Shown here in pieces: positions 33,139 to 46,014 of a stretch of 64,000 bases of DNA (positions are counted from its first letter, which is position 1; the number at the start of each line of letters is the position of its first letter). The stretch spans positions 29,034,001 to 29,098,000 of the forward strand of contig CM075655.1 of assembly GCA_037953625.1 (NCBI GenBank), in the 5' to 3' direction. The DNA is from Crotalaria pallida (Eukaryota > Streptophyta > Magnoliopsida > Fabales > Fabaceae). The position numbers and the translations under genes are program-made. A model generated the notes under the pieces. It ran no database searches. It was not told the origin of the DNA and worked only from the letters and a program-made list of their open reading frames with translations.

Positions 33139-36100
33139 ATGGTCATTACTGCCCTGGTAGGCAACTATGAGGTTGCCAGGATATTTGTCGACCAAGGCAG
33201 TTCGGCAGACATCATGTTCTTGAACCTTTTTGAAGCCCTAAAGTTAAAGACCTCCGACCTAACCCCATTCGAGGGAAAGTTAATCAGCTTTACAGGAGAC
33301 GCGGTGGTTCCCAAAGGACACATCCAACTACCGGTAACACTTGGGAACCACCCCTCGGCCAGGACCGAGATCATCAAGTTTCTCGTGGTCGACTGCCCCT
33401 CAGCATATAATGCCATCCTCGGCAGAACATGCCTACAGGCTTTCGGTGCGGTCGTCTCGACCGTTCATCTGGCCATGAAATTCGAAGGCTCTGACGGAAC
33501 TGTTGTCGCTATCCGAGCCGAGCAGGAAAAAGCTAGACTGTGCTACAATGCTAGTTTAGCAAAGTTCAAAAGCCCTGAAGAAATTCAGCCAAAGTTATGT
33601 TTGAACAAAGGAAATTTACTTTTGACAGACTTGGATGTCAGATCCGAGTTGGATGATACAAGACCGACCCCACAAGGTGAGTGGGAATTCATTGTGTTAG
33701 ATGAAGAGCTCCCGAGCAGGAAAGTGAAGCTAGGAACCAACCTTTCAGAAAAAGTACGAGCAAAGATGCTTGAACTTTTAAAGAAAAACAAGGACCTTTT
33801 TGCATGGACCTCGGCTGATATGCCGGGGATTGATCCAAACCTGATTTGTCATCGTCTCAGCGTTCACCCGACCGCCAAGCCGGTCGCCCAGAAAAAGAGA
33901 AGGGTAGGCACAGAGAAAGTGAGGAGAAAGTGGCCGAGCTCCTCTCTGCCGGATTCATCCGAGAGGTCAACTACTCCGAGTGGCTTTCAAACACAGTATT
34001 AGTCAAAAAATCAAACGGGAAGTGGCGTCGACTACATCGACTTGAACAAAGCTTGCCCAAAAGACCAGTATCCCCTCCCCATCATTGACAAACTAGTGGA
34101 CAACTCAGCTGGCTACCAACTCCTCTCTTTTATGGATGCATACTCGGGGTACAACCAAATCCCGATGTACCCTCCTGATCAGGAGAAAACGGCCTTCATC
34201 ACTGAAAGGGCTACTTACTGCTACACGGTAATGCCTTTCGGATTGAAAACGCTGGCGCAACCTACCAGCGGATGATGAACAAGGTCCTCTCGGGTTTGAT
34301 TGGTCCTACTCTTGAGGTGTACATAGATGATATGATAGCCAAGAGCAAGAAAAAGGAAGATCATCCCCAGGATTTAGCAGCCATATTGGACAGAATCAGA
34401 AGGTACAACATGCGCCTGAACCCCGATAAGTGCACCTTCGGGGTTCCGGCTTGGGCCTTTTTAGGCTTCATGCTCACAGAGAGGGGTATCGAGGCCAACC
34501 CATAGAAATGCCAAGCTATTCTGAACATGCATAGCCCATCTAATGTGAAGGAGGTCCAGAGGCTGACTGGTCGGATGACAGCCCTCTCAAGATTCCTCCC
34601 TCAAGCAGCTAAAAAAGCCCTCCCGTGGTACCAACTTCTCAGAAAAAACAAAACTTTTCATTGGAATGACTCTTGCGAACAAGCGTTTGCTGAACTCAAG
34701 GAATACCTCTCAGCCCCTCCCGTCCTCACAAGTCCTCGGGAGGGAGAAATTCTGTTTTTATACTTGTCTGTTAGTGAAACATTTGTTAGCTCGGCCCTGG
34801 TCAAGGACAACTCAGGTACCGAGCGACCCATCTACTTTGTCAGCAAGGCCCTTCAAGGACCCGAAATAAGATACTCCAAGATAGAGAAGCTTGCTTTTGC
34901 TCTGGTAATTGCTGCTAGGAGACTCCGACAGTACTTTCAGAACCACCCCATTGTGGTCAAAACAACTCAGCCGATAAGGCAGGTGCTTCACCAACCTGAC
35001 TTGGCGGGAAGGATGGTCTCTTGGTCCGTTGAGCTATCAGAGTTCGACGTCACCTACGAGCCGCGGAGAACTCTCAAGTCCCTTGTCTTGGCGGACTTTG
35101 TTTCAGAATTTTCAGACTTTAACCATCCCAGCCAGCCCCAACCTTGGAAGATTTATGTTGATGGTTCCAGCCACAGTAAGGGGGCTGGGGCCGGAATAAT
35201 CCTAGAAAACGCCGAGGGCCTCAGTGTAGAATATTCCCTCAAGTTTGAGTTCCCCACCTCAAACAACCAAGCAGAGTATGAGGCGGTGATAGCCGGCCTG
35301 CGGATTGCCCACCAAATGGGGGCTTCAGAAATCGAAGTTTTCAGCGATTCTCAGTTAGTTGTATCTCAAGTCAAAGGTGAGTTTCAAGCAAAAGAACCAA
35401 TTCTCCAAAAATACCTAGAGCAAGTCAAAACCCTCTCAGATCTCTTCCCTCAATTTTCCATCACTCACATCCCTAGGTCCTTTAATGGGCGAGCTGATAT
35501 TCTCTCCAAGCTCGCTAGCACTAAAGGTCCTGAAAACAACAAAAGCCTAGTCCAAGAAACTGTCCACCAGCCGAGTGTTGTTCTGGCATTATCTCTGACC
35601 ACCGATTGGATGGAACCCATCAAGCAATATCTTAAATTCCAAGTTCTACCAACCGACCCCACTCAAGGAAAAAAGATAGTCAAGCAAGCTGCTCAGTATG
35701 CCATGATTGGTGACACTTTGTATAAACGGGGAATGGACTCCCCTATGCTGAAGTGTCTGAACCCTGCTGAAGCCGATCTCGTGCTGGCCGAGGTTCACGA
35801 AGGAATCTCGAGCCACCATGTAGGTGCAAAAGCTCTAGCCCGTAAAGTACTCCGAGCAGGCTATTACTGGCCTACACTTCTAAGCGATGCTTCAGAACAT
35901 GTCAAAAGATGCAAGTCCTGTCAGCTTCACGGAAAGATTTTCCAACGCCCCCCGACGGAGCTCCACTCAATGATCGCACCATGGCCCTTCTATCAGTGGG
36001 GCATGGACATTATAGGGAAATTCAAAACAGCTCCGGAGCAGCTAAAGTTTGTGGTGGTCGCAATTGATTATTTCACGAAATGGATCGAAGCCGAGGCTTT

Positions 36101-36841
36101 GGCCACAATCTCTTCAGCTAAAATCCAAAAATTCTTTCTTAGACAAGTCATCGCTCGCTTCGGTGTCCCACACACTCTGGTGATCGACAATGGCACACAA
36201 TTCACAGCCAAGGTTTTTCAAGAGCTGGTCGACCACTTCCACATCACCCACCATTTCTCATCGGTCGAACACCCGCAGACGAACGGACAGGCAGAAGCAG
36301 TGAATAAAATCATCATTGATGGGATGAAGAAGAGATTGTATGAAGCCGAGGGATCATGGGCTGACCTCCTCCCCGAGGTATTATGGTCAATTCGAACGAC
36401 CATTCACACCTCGACAGGAGAAACCCCATTTCGACTAACATATGGTTGTGAGGCTGTTGCCTATTGAAACTTGGATTCCCACCTTTCGAGTGTCCGAACG
36501 TCCAGTAGAAGTAAACGATGGTTTGTTAAAAGAAGAGTTAACTCTCAGCGAGGAGGTCCGATCTCTCGCATCTGATAGAGAGAAAAAAAGCAAAAGAAAG
36601 GCAGTCCCGAGAATACAACAAGTGGGTGGTTCCAAGAAGCTTTACTGTAGGGGATCTGGTCCTCAGACGAGCCGACATCGGTTTGAAAAACTCAAAAGAA
36701 GGAAAGTTGGCAAGGAATTGGGAAGGCCCCTACAGGGTCGTCTCAAAAACTGGCTTGGGGGCATACAGATTGGAGACACTAACAAAGCAGCAACTGAACA
36801 ACTCCTGGAATGCTACCAAGCTTAGACCTTACTACAGCTAA
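33139..36841 (+). pseudogene. pol: pol of E5: protease, RT, two RNase H domains, integrase; several frameshifts
   Basis: Domain order: aspartic protease (VDQGSSADIMF, closing AILGRTCLQAF), RT (FMDAYSGYNQI, active site VYIDDM near 34316-34333), first RNase H (~34740-35110), a second RNase H (WKIYVDGSSHSKGAGAG, EYEAVIAGLRIA, FSDSQLVVSQVKGEF; ~35145-35520), and integrase with HHCC and a DDE core (GMDIIGKF, VIDNGTQFT, NGQAEAVNK). Two RNase H domains in one pol mark the Tat lineage. Frame changes lie near 33900-33930, 34020 and 34255, with an in-frame TAG at 34503-34505 and more shifts near 36455 and 36620. The longest intact piece is 34527-36467. The end (...TKLRPYYS) is at 36841. Confidence 0.9.
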
Positions 36842-37414
36842 TTGAAACCCACCACAACTCTTGCAAAGTTTCAACCCTGATTTTAAAATTCTGTTGTTTA
36901 AATTCCATGTCATTTATTTCAGCATTTCTATGTTTATGTTACATTTGATTTCTATTGTTTGCAAGCAGATAAAAAAAGAGCTTAATGAAGATCTATCTTT
37001 TTCAGTCATTCATCTTGTCTTCTTACTGTTAACGTACTAACAATTTCCTCTCGGTTCGCCACCGAGGCGAACTTGGGTGTTTATACACGTCCTTCCAACG
37101 GGGACTTATAAACTAACAATCACAAGTACTTTTAGTAGATGCCCGGCTAAAAACTTAAACAGTTTCTGTAAGCCGAGGACCGAGGATCCCACCTTGGCCA
37201 AAGGTAGGAGATCCGAAATCTAAATAACAGTTTACAACGAAATAAAGGACAGTGCAAAATCTTGACGAAATTAAAACATCAACATTTCATAAGAAATTCA
37301 AAGGATAAGTAAAGCAATATTCTATTCAAACCGATCATATTACAAAATTCAGTACTTCATCAAACAACGAAAATTAAAAACACAATAGTAGCAAAAAGAA
37401 ATGCATAAAAAGAT
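36842..37414 (+). other. E5 noncoding stretch between pol and the antisense ORF
   Basis: No coding potential or known repeat was seen. Tat elements usually carry a long region here. Confidence 0.6.
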
Positions 37415-37876
37415 CTAGTCTTCATCCTCGGAAAGTGCAATGGTCGACCCATCGAAATCAGCTTCATCTTCATTCTCCAAGTCCAAGGGGTTCGGGAGAT
37501 TCGGCACTGATAAGTCCACCTCCCTATCCTCGTGGGCGTAGTCAATGATACGATCACCGTCAACTCAAAAATTTGGACTCGCACCTACCACTCGGATCCC
37601 CGGATTCATAAGGGACAACTGTTTAACAACATTCACAAAAGAGTCATTCACTGCATGATCCCAATTGAAGTGGTTCCGCTTGGCCGTAACCTTATGTTTC
37701 AAAGCTTTCCGACGAGCCTTTATCAATTCCCCCTGCAACCGACCCACCTCATTCTCAAAATTTGTTAACCGACCCTGCACACCCTCCAACTCGGTAACTT
37801 TCTGCTGAGCTTCAGCCAGTTTCTCTTGAGCAATTTGCAGCAGCCTTCCCTTCTCGGCCTCCCTGTTGAAACTGAG
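37415..37876 (-). pseudogene. Antisense ORF of the Tat element, truncated, one stop
   Basis: Tat-lineage elements such as Grande carry an additional antisense ORF downstream of integrase, of unknown role. Here the minus strand encodes a coiled coil (REAEKGRLLQIAQEKLAEAQ, VTELEGVQGRLTNFENEVG), then a TGA at 37565-37567, then the same frame continues with an acidic tail (LDLENEDEADFDGS) to a stop at 37415-37417. The 5' part is cut off by the E4 insertion at 37877, so the start codon is not in the window. Confidence 0.65.
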
Positions 37877-38918
37877 TGTTGAAACTCTTTTGTTCCCTCT
37901 TAGTGTTTTGATGATGACACAACACAATTTATATATGCTTAACAGGTTCAGGTATTTTGAAGATTGCAAAGATGGTTTTCAAGTTGAATATCTAGCTTTA
38001 GGCTTAGATATCTTTGTAAGGCAGTTAATACTCTTAAGCACTTAGAGTCATAACTTATGTGATGATGATCTTGTTTTTCTTGAAAAACTTAGAAGAAGCC
38101 TTTTTTTTTAAATCTGTTGCTCCAGGAATTTTATTTGTGAAAAATGTTTTGCGAAAACCTTTGGTTACAATCTTTTTCATGAAAATCTATTTTTTATAAG
38201 GAGTAATCGATTAACCCTTATGGTATAATCGATTACTTAATGCAACTTGTAACCAGAGAGAATGTAATGGATTATTTAGGATCTTGTAATGGATTACTTC
38301 CTTGAACTGGTCATTTGGGTGTAAGTAATCGATTATCAGAAACTAATAATCGATTATATTTCAATGCTACAACTTTTGTGAAAAACCTGAGAGCATGTAA
38401 TCGATTATCATGACCAAAGTAATCGATTATTCAAATTTTGAAAAACGTGCTGAAATCAAACATGATGCCCAGAATGATTTGTTTCCTTTTCTGGATGATC
38501 TTGCATTGATTGTTGGCTGCTTCTTCTTCTTTTTAAAATGGTTTTCATTTTTGAAAAAGTGACCCCTTCTTCTTCTACTTCTTCTTCTTCTCTATTTTCT
38601 TTGAAATATTTTTGAGAAGAAAATTTATAATCATCATCATCATATAGAGTTATTCTAGGATTTTCTTAAGAATATTATTTTTGCCATAGGACGTTATTGT
38701 AGTATCCGCTCTAATTAGAGAGCTTATTGTTAGTTGCACAATTTTCTTCGTGCAAAATCATATCTTTGTAAGGGGTGTGACAACCTTAGTGTTTAAGGAG
38801 TGTTTTCCCTTAGGATTGAACGTGTGTCGCGTTCATAGGGTGAGATATCCCTTGTGTATTGGGCAGCGCTATACGAACGGTGGGATTCCTAGTAGTTAGG
38901 CTATTTGTTTTCGAGGTC
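37877..38918 (+). mobile_element. LTR of SIRE-like Copia element E4, cut by E1
   Basis: It begins TGTTGAAACTC inside the E5 antisense ORF (preceding bases CTGAG, a possible target duplication). The last ~150 bases align with the E3 LTR (ACGAACGGTGGG, CCTAGTAGTTAGGCTAT, TCGAGGTC matching 59253-59325). It stops at 38918 where the E1 LTR starts. It contains four pairs of ATCGAT-type palindromes between 38204 and 38430, the first pair at 38206 and 38228. Confidence 0.8.
38204..38432. promoter_or_regulatory. Paired TAATCGATTA palindromes in the E4 LTR
   Basis: Pairs have core-to-core steps of 21-22 bp; one pair has decayed to ATGGAT. Spacers do not resemble one another. A regulatory role is inference. 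Confidence 0.5.
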
Positions 38919-39639
38919 TGTGACACCCTTCCGAATTACCCAAATTTAATATAGTATTTAAGCTATTATATTGGATAATATATGGACTTGTGAGTGTTAA
39001 GAAAATAACTGAAATAAAATTTTCTTTTAAAGCGGGTGCACAAATCGTCACTTGGAAATCTTGGAGAGTAAAATCTAAATCATCTCAAAATCATTGTATC
39101 GAGTTCGGCGACTTCTGAAACCTTTTCACAAATAGGGTAACATTCGTTCTTTGGAAACATCTTTGTATCATACAAATAAGTAAAGTTACCCATGCTTTGT
39201 TCGATAAGACTGATACCATCAAATAATATTTATAGCCGAGCTCTTAAATAGATTAAATCAGAGTAAGCGGAAATTATTGGACTATGCAGCTGATAGTAAT
39301 ATAAACATAGGTTTTATATATATAATAAGAGTCATAATACATAGCCCATAACAGAGTCTCCAAGTTCCAAAATATACAAGTCCATGAAACAGATCTACAT
39401 CACAGTGTAACCACAACCCTAGAGTACTCCAAAAGTATATCTACAATATATACATAACCAAAACATAAACTCCAGGAGTAGTCACGTAGATCTGGCAGCA
39501 TCAGATGTAGTAGTAGCAGTAGCAGTCTCCCAAAAGTAAAAGTAGTAGCATCATCATCATCACAGCAGCAGCAAAGTATCCTCCACAGCCTCCACAACAT
39601 CGGATCCTCGGATCCTCATCATATACCCTATACACATAC

Positions 39640-40086
39640 CTAGGGATCATCGTCCCTCCCATCACTCCCAGTAGAATGCACGACAGGCTCGCTCCCACTC
39701 TCGTCCTCCACCGGATCAGGTTCCCTACCACTGGGAACCGGGTCAGGTGATGGTGAAACCCTGACTGGGCTCCTCGGATCAGAAGGGGGAGTCTCCTCGC
39801 GGACGACTCTCGAGGAAAAAGGGTGAGAGCGGGTAGGTCGAAAACGAAAACTATGATAAGAGCGAGCTGGTCACGTGGGAGGTGGTCCATGGTAAGTGTA
39901 AAACGGGGGTACATGCATAGTGTATATGATGGGAATCCTAAATCTACGAGGACGGAATCGGATCAACGGGTTCGGGTGGTAGAAGGTAACCTCTACCTCT
40001 CCCTCGAACACCGCACGATGGTCCTCATAGATCCATGTGCCACTAGGAAGTGGCCGGATCTCGATGCAAGCAATGTAACGAGACAT
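39640..40086 (-). pseudogene. ORF inside the E1 LTR, interrupted by one stop codon
   Basis: This is the second copy of the LTR ORF described at 50732-51202. From ATG at 40086 it is nearly the same protein (SRYIACIEIRPLPSGTWIYE), with a TGA at 39871-39873 where the other copy has CGA, the product of a single C-to-T change. It also lacks 24 bases (8 codons) near the C terminus, so the frame is kept up to the same stop. It lies in sense orientation to E1. Confidence 0.6.
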
Positions 40087-40811
40087 CACCTACAAGGGCA
40101 TAGGGGTAAGCAATTCTATACACATAATCAACAGAGAATAAATTGTGCAATATAAGTATGTAAATATGCATCAATTAACAACAATCACATATATCACTTA
40201 GCATTTAATTAATGCACATAGGATGCTCACACTTATTCCATTTATCACAATTAATTTAGATGAGTGGCATGATGCATGACTTTAGCTCTCAAGCCTATCT
40301 CCATCATACTATGTCACTCTCTGACGTCCATCCCTGACAACCCAGCACTCAACAGTGCGTTGTATTCCTAGGTATACAACAATTCGTACATTCACCTAGA
40401 ATGTACACGACAAGCTTGGAATCCATGCCACCCGAGCATATCCCGTCATCCAAACGGACCGTCATCCAAACGGTATAACCATATCGGCATCCCCTCAGCC
40501 GACCACGCCAACGACGTGTCATCAAGCAAGCGTATTGGCACTCCCAGAGGCCCTCCACATGTTTACCAAAACATGATATACGTCCTACCATCCAAACTCC
40601 AGAATGAATGCATTTTATCTTTTGGACTTAGGGGAAGTTGATTAATACTTTACAGGCCACCTAGGCTTATTTCTTTATCAAAAAGGACCGTCACCAAACG
40701 ATCTATTTGTATTAATCAATTTCTCTAAGTCTTGATCCCTTGAACTATTATTAATCATTCCTTAATCAATTAAGTCAGAATTGAAAATGGTGTTTTCAGG
40801 TTCTGGGTAAT

Positions 40812-41140
40812 TTACTCGAGTAAAATTCACTACACTCGAGTGTTCTCCAACTTTTCCAGATTACTCGAGTGTTCTTAAGATTACTCGAGTGTTCATGACT
40901 TTCTGAGGATTTGGGTTTCAAATTCAATAAATTACTCGAGTAGTCCATAGGTTACTCGAGTGTTCATCCTGATTTCCAGAATACTCGAGTGACCCTGAAT
41001 GACTCGAGTGGTTGGCCTTAACTTGTCCTCAGGTCATGCTCGATACTCGAGTAGTAGACACGATACTCGAGTGTTCTAACTTCATTTACATTGTTTTTCA
41101 AACGTTTTACTCAAGTACCCTGTATATTACTCGAGTGTTT
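40812..41140. promoter_or_regulatory. Six pairs of CTCGAG palindromes in the E1 LTR
   Basis: Core-to-core distance inside a pair is 20 bp except one pair at 19. Pairs are separated by about 45-70 bp of unrelated sequence. One member has decayed to CTCAAG. They correspond one to one with the six pairs at 49692-50013. Confidence 0.55.
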
Positions 41141-42502
41141 CGCAGCAGTTTACACTGAAAACTTAGTTTTATCACACCAATATCATTTCTACTCATTTCC
41201 AGTCCATTCCAAGGATCAACAGAGCACACATAACATAATTTGAACATGTTACAGCATTCATTTCATATCAATACACAGATTTGACAGAGGATTCAACAAT
41301 TATGCATAAAATACACATTTTAACAACTCAACACCTCAAATTGCATAATGAGCACAATACTCATGAAGTAAAGTTCATTTAAGCTTGCATGCATGATTTA
41401 GAACTTTCTCAACACAGTTTTAGAGCATGGATTGGTCTCCAAACCAAAGTTCCTTTTCAATCTAAGCCCTTAGAGCCTCTTGGTGGCTCTCTAACTCAAT
41501 TCATGAAATTTAATCTCTATCTAGTGAATATAATTACTTCCCCTTACCTCTCAGATGTGATTCAACAAAGGATTTGCAAGAAAAAGACTCCTCAACACCC
41601 AGAACAGCTTCAAATATCACATGCAGAGCAGTTGAAGTACACCACCAAAATTGAATTGGTTCACACATGAAACAAAGATAAGAATTGGGGATTTTAGATT
41701 TTCTAGACTCTATGCAACATATACTAACTATAGAAATCGAAGTTGGAACTCAAGGACTCATGATCTTACCAGAAATCGAAATTGAAGTAAGCTCCAGACA
41801 ACACTTTGACCAGAAACAGCTTCACTTCCCAGCTCCAGTTCTCCCAACACAGTCACTCAATCCTCACGATTTTACTCTCTATACAAAGCTCGAGATGTGA
41901 GCTTCGTATCAGTGTTTGATTTGTGGTTCAATTCGGTTCAGAGAAGAAGAATCGTTAAAAACGATTTAGAACCCTAATACTCGATTTTCACATGAATTTG
42001 GCAAAATGGGGTGTTGATGCATCAACCAGGGGTTTAAATACATAGCCAAGCTATCCATGCAGCTCGACACGCAGATTGGGACGTGGTTTGGAGGCTGTTT
42101 TCGTGTCAAAACGATGATAACTCGGTGTTGACTCATCAACCGCACTAACTCGTGCAAGTTTACCCAGAATACTCGAGTATTCAGAATAATACTCGAGTGT
42201 TTTGCCCAGATTTTGAAAAATAATTATTTTATTTACTTTCCCTCCAAAACCTTTCCTATAATTGTTTCTAGGTCCCTACCCAGGGACTAATATGCAAAAC
42301 TCCTATTTTATACATTATTATATTTATTAAATAATTTCACACACATATACCAACTATATGAACACATATTTTAATCAAGGATTAATATGGAAAAAATTAA
42401 TTATAATTAATTTATAATTAATATTTCATTAATCGGGGATTAAAATTTTGGGATGTCACACTACTCCCCCACTTACAAGGAATTTCGTCCCCGAAATTCA
42501 AC

Positions 42503-44334
42503 TTATACAAACAAGTCAGGATAATCCTGACGCATCTTATCCTCTAGTTCCCAAGATGATTCTATCACATCTCCACAAACCCAGACGACTTTGACCAGAC
42601 AAATATCTTTCCTTCTAAGCTGTTTGATCCTTCGACCTTCAATGCGGACTGGCACAACTTTGAAGGTTAGATTCTCATGAACTTCTAAGTCATTAGGTTG
42701 GATTCTAAGGACAATGGTGGGGTCATGGACATATCTCTTTAATTGAGACACATGAAATACATTATGGAGGTTAGCTAATGACGGAGGCAGGGCTAACTGA
42801 TAAGCTACTGGGCCGACTCTTTTGAGGATTTGATAGGGACCAATAAACTTAGGTGATAGTTTCTGGGTTTTTAAGGCTCTACTAACACCTTTGGTTGGTA
42901 CTATTCTAATAAATACATGGTCTCCTTCAGCGAATTCTAAAGGTTTCCTTCTTCTATCAGCATAGCTTTTCTGCCTACTTTGAGCTGCCCTCATCTTTTC
43001 TTGTATCATCTTGATCTGTTCCGTGGTCTCTTGCACAAAATCTGGTCCAACCAGAGAATTCTCCCCCACTTGAAACCAGCATAACGGCGTCTGACACTTT
43101 CTCCCATACAAAGCTTCAAATGGTGCCATTCCATTGCTCGTATGGTAACTATTGTTGTAAGTAAACTCCACGAGCGGCAACACCTGCTCCCAATTCCCTT
43201 AACCTTCCAAGACACAGGCTCGTAGAATGTCCTCCAATGACTGAATAGTCCTCTCCGTTTGGCCATCAGTCTGAGGATGGTATGCAGAACTCAGTTTCAA
43301 TCTTGAACCCAAGGCTCTATGTAGATCTTCCCAAAACTTCGATGTAAACCTCGGATCACGATCTGACACAATGCTTGATGGTACACCGTGCAGACGAACA
43401 ACTTCTTTGATGTACAACTGAGTGAGCTTTTCCAACGAGTAGCGCATATTCACGGGAATGAAATGCGCTGACTTAGTTAAACGATCCACGATTACCCAGA
43501 TGGCATCATGACCAGTAGATGTCTTTGGCAATCCTGACACAAAGTCCATCGAGATACTATCCCATTTCCACACAGGAACTTCCAAGGAAAGTAACTCTCC
43601 TCCTGGCCTTTGATGTTCCACTTTCGCCTTTTGACACACCAAACAACAGGCCACATACTCAGCTACATCTTTCTTCAAACCAGGCCACCAAAATAGCTTC
43701 TTTAAGTCCTGGTACATTTTGGTAGCTCCCGGATGCATACTCATCTTACTCTTATGCGCTTCATCCAGAATCATTCTTCTTACTTCCAAGTCAGCAGGGA
43801 CACATATCCTTGTCTTAAAACGCAAAATTCCATCCTTCCCTTCTTGGAATTCCAATTCCTTGCCTTCTTCCATCCATTTCTTCTTTTCCATAAGCTTCTC
43901 ATCCTTGTGTTGAAATTCCCGAATCCTTTGCAGAAACTCACTAGCAATCTGCAGCATCCCCATCTTGATACTTGTCGGCTCCACTTGCATCGTCAGACTC
44001 AAATCCCGGAACTCCTCTATCAGTACAACTTCTCTGACCATCATTGCACTGATGTGCATTGCCTTTCTACTCAATGCATCTGCCACAACATTGGCCTTCC
44101 CCGGATGGTAATGGAGCTCGAACTCATAATCTTTCAAAAACTCCATCCATCGACGCTGCCTCATATTCAACTCCTTTTGATCGAAGAGGTACTTTAAACT
44201 CTTATGGTCACTGAACACCCAGAACATAGTGCCATAGAGATAGTGCCTCCAGATCTTTAATGCAAACACCACAACTGCCAGCTCCAAATCATGAGTTGGA
44301 TAGTTCATTTCATGAACTTTTAGCTGTCTCGAGG
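42503..44334 (-). pseudogene. pol: E1 pol 3' part: RNase H, integrase and chromodomain-like tail; one stop, 5' end cut by E2
   Basis: Read on the minus strand from the E2 insertion at 44334: RNase H C-terminal half (LAVVVFALKIWRHYLYG, DHKSLKYLFDQ, FELHYHPGKANVVADALSRK), integrase HHCC (EAHKSKMSMHPG, CLVCQKAK), DDE core (WDSISMDFVSGLP, IVSDRDPRFTSKFW, YHPQTDGQTERTIQSLED), GPY/F module (FIGPYQILKRVGPVAYQL) and a C-terminal segment ending SSWELEDKMRQDYPDLFV, which resembles the chromodomain of Tekay/Del elements. One TAA at 43199-43201 breaks it where Gln is expected (C-to-T). The missing N-terminal part of RNase H continues at 57635-57711. Confidence 0.9.
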
Positions 44335-46014
44335 TGTAACATCCCAAAGTTTCGCTTGTATTAAATAACGGAATTTACTAAATTAATTAATGAATCCTTA
44401 GAATTTATCGTCCTTAAAACTTATCGTCAGAGTGTAGAGCATTTTTATAAAGTATCCTATAATATATCATACTTATATATTTTAAAGTAGAATCGTTAAA
44501 ACAGTTACCCTTATTGAAAAATATATTTCTATACTTTAATTTGCTTTCGCAATATTTAATTATTAAATTTGTTTTAAGAACTTCAAGACTTTTAACTTTA
44601 TGATTTTATAGAAGTAATTATTTGATGCTTACATTTTATTATTAGTATATCTTGAGATTTAAAATAAACAAATAAAGAAAAAAAATGGTATTAGTGTTTT
44701 AAAACTATACTAACACAAGTAATAATAACAATAATAATAATAATAAATAAATAAATAAATAAAAAGAAAAAGAATAATAATAATAATGTAATAAAAAAAA
44801 AGACAAAGAAGGAAGAAGTGAGTCACGTGTGTGAGTGTGTATGCATATGAGGGAAAAGGCCCTAATCATCTTCAACTAAAAGGGTGGAGTTTCCGCCGCC
44901 ACCCCCTACCCCCAATACCCATCTTCAGTTGGCCCTTCCTTTCTCGTCCGTCTCTCTAGCCGTTGCCGGTGTCGCCATCAACACCATTGCCGCCACGAAG
45001 TTCGCACCGCCGCCCTCCTCCCTCACGGTCCCTGTCTCTTTCTCTAAATCAACCAAACTCAGTGTTTTCTCTCTCCTGTCTTCTTCTCCACCTTCGATCG
45101 GTCCTTTCTCTCTCCGCCAGCCTCCAGTGCCAACCACCATCGCCTACGACTCTGGAACGAACCGCCGCTCGTTGTCTAGTCACCACCGTGACATGAGGCT
45201 GCCTCTCCCTCCCTTGTTCTTGGTCGCGCCTCTGCCATGGGAGGCTCCACCGTCGTTGTTCGCGTCGGAACCGCCTTCCGGAACCGCCTTCACCTCTAGT
45301 CACCGCCACCTTTTCCCTTTCCTGGTTCGTGGTGCTGTTGCTATGGATGCCGGGGTCGCCGCCTCGGGTCGGGTTTGTGGGTTGTGTACCGGTTCGGCCA
45401 TGAACCGAACCGGGTCGAAGCGGATGTGGTATTTTTTTTGCTGATCGGGGTTTGTTGCTGCTGTTGGTTTGGTTCAACCGAATCGGGCCGGTGCGGATGC
45501 TTGGATCGGGATCGAATGGACCGTTGCCGAATCGAGAGCTCTTTGCACGTCTTCAAATTGGTTCTAATAGAACCCTGAGGTAAGGGGTGTTTTACCTTGC
45601 TTTAGAGAGTACTTTCTAATTAGTTATAATATCTGCTAAGAATATATGGGTATGTTTGTGAATGAATCTTAGGGTAATTAATCGAGACTAAAGGTAAGAA
45701 CAAAAGAAAATCTAATTGGATAGTGTGATTTGGAATATGTGTTTTAAGTGAAAAATGTAAATATGGACTGTCGCATGTTATAGATTATGATGTATGTTTG
45801 CTACTTGATTTTATATATGCTCAAGGTTAAAATGCTATTATATATGGTTATGGGGAAAAATGTAAATATGCTCGGAATGTACTTAAGTTGATTGTAAAAT
45901 GATGATAGATGTATAAGTTAAGGGATAAATGAAATAACTGAGAATTTAATGGTGATGATGATAAGTGGAATTATGTGTGTGAAAAATGAAAGAGGATGAA
46001 TTTATGGATTATAA

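Larger units (their letters stand above)
38919..42460 (-). mobile_element. 3' LTR of chromovirus-like Ty3/gypsy element E1 (minus strand), 3542 bp
   Basis: Read on the minus strand it begins TGTGACATCCCAAAAT and ends AAGGGTGTCACA. It is preceded (minus strand) by the polypurine tract AAGTGGGGGAGTAG at 42461-42474. The solo LTR at 48368-51909 is a second copy of the same length. Inside are one palindrome pair near 42172-42195 upstream of a TATA-like word (42033-42040), an array of six pairs at 40812-41140, and a broken ORF (39640-40086). It interrupts the E4 LTR at TCGAGGTC. Confidence 0.9.

Noticed and set aside
43733..44197. Plus-strand ORF opposite E1 pol (and its copy at 53947-54390)
   Set aside because: It is the antisense shadow of RNase H/integrase, conserved only because the whole segment was duplicated.
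44884..45444. A 186-codon Pro/Ser-rich ORF in the E2 5' LTR as a gene
   Set aside because: It is low-complexity, sits in the LTR leader, and the 3' LTR copy has a 19-base deletion that shifts the frame. It looks like a GC-rich leader, not a protein.
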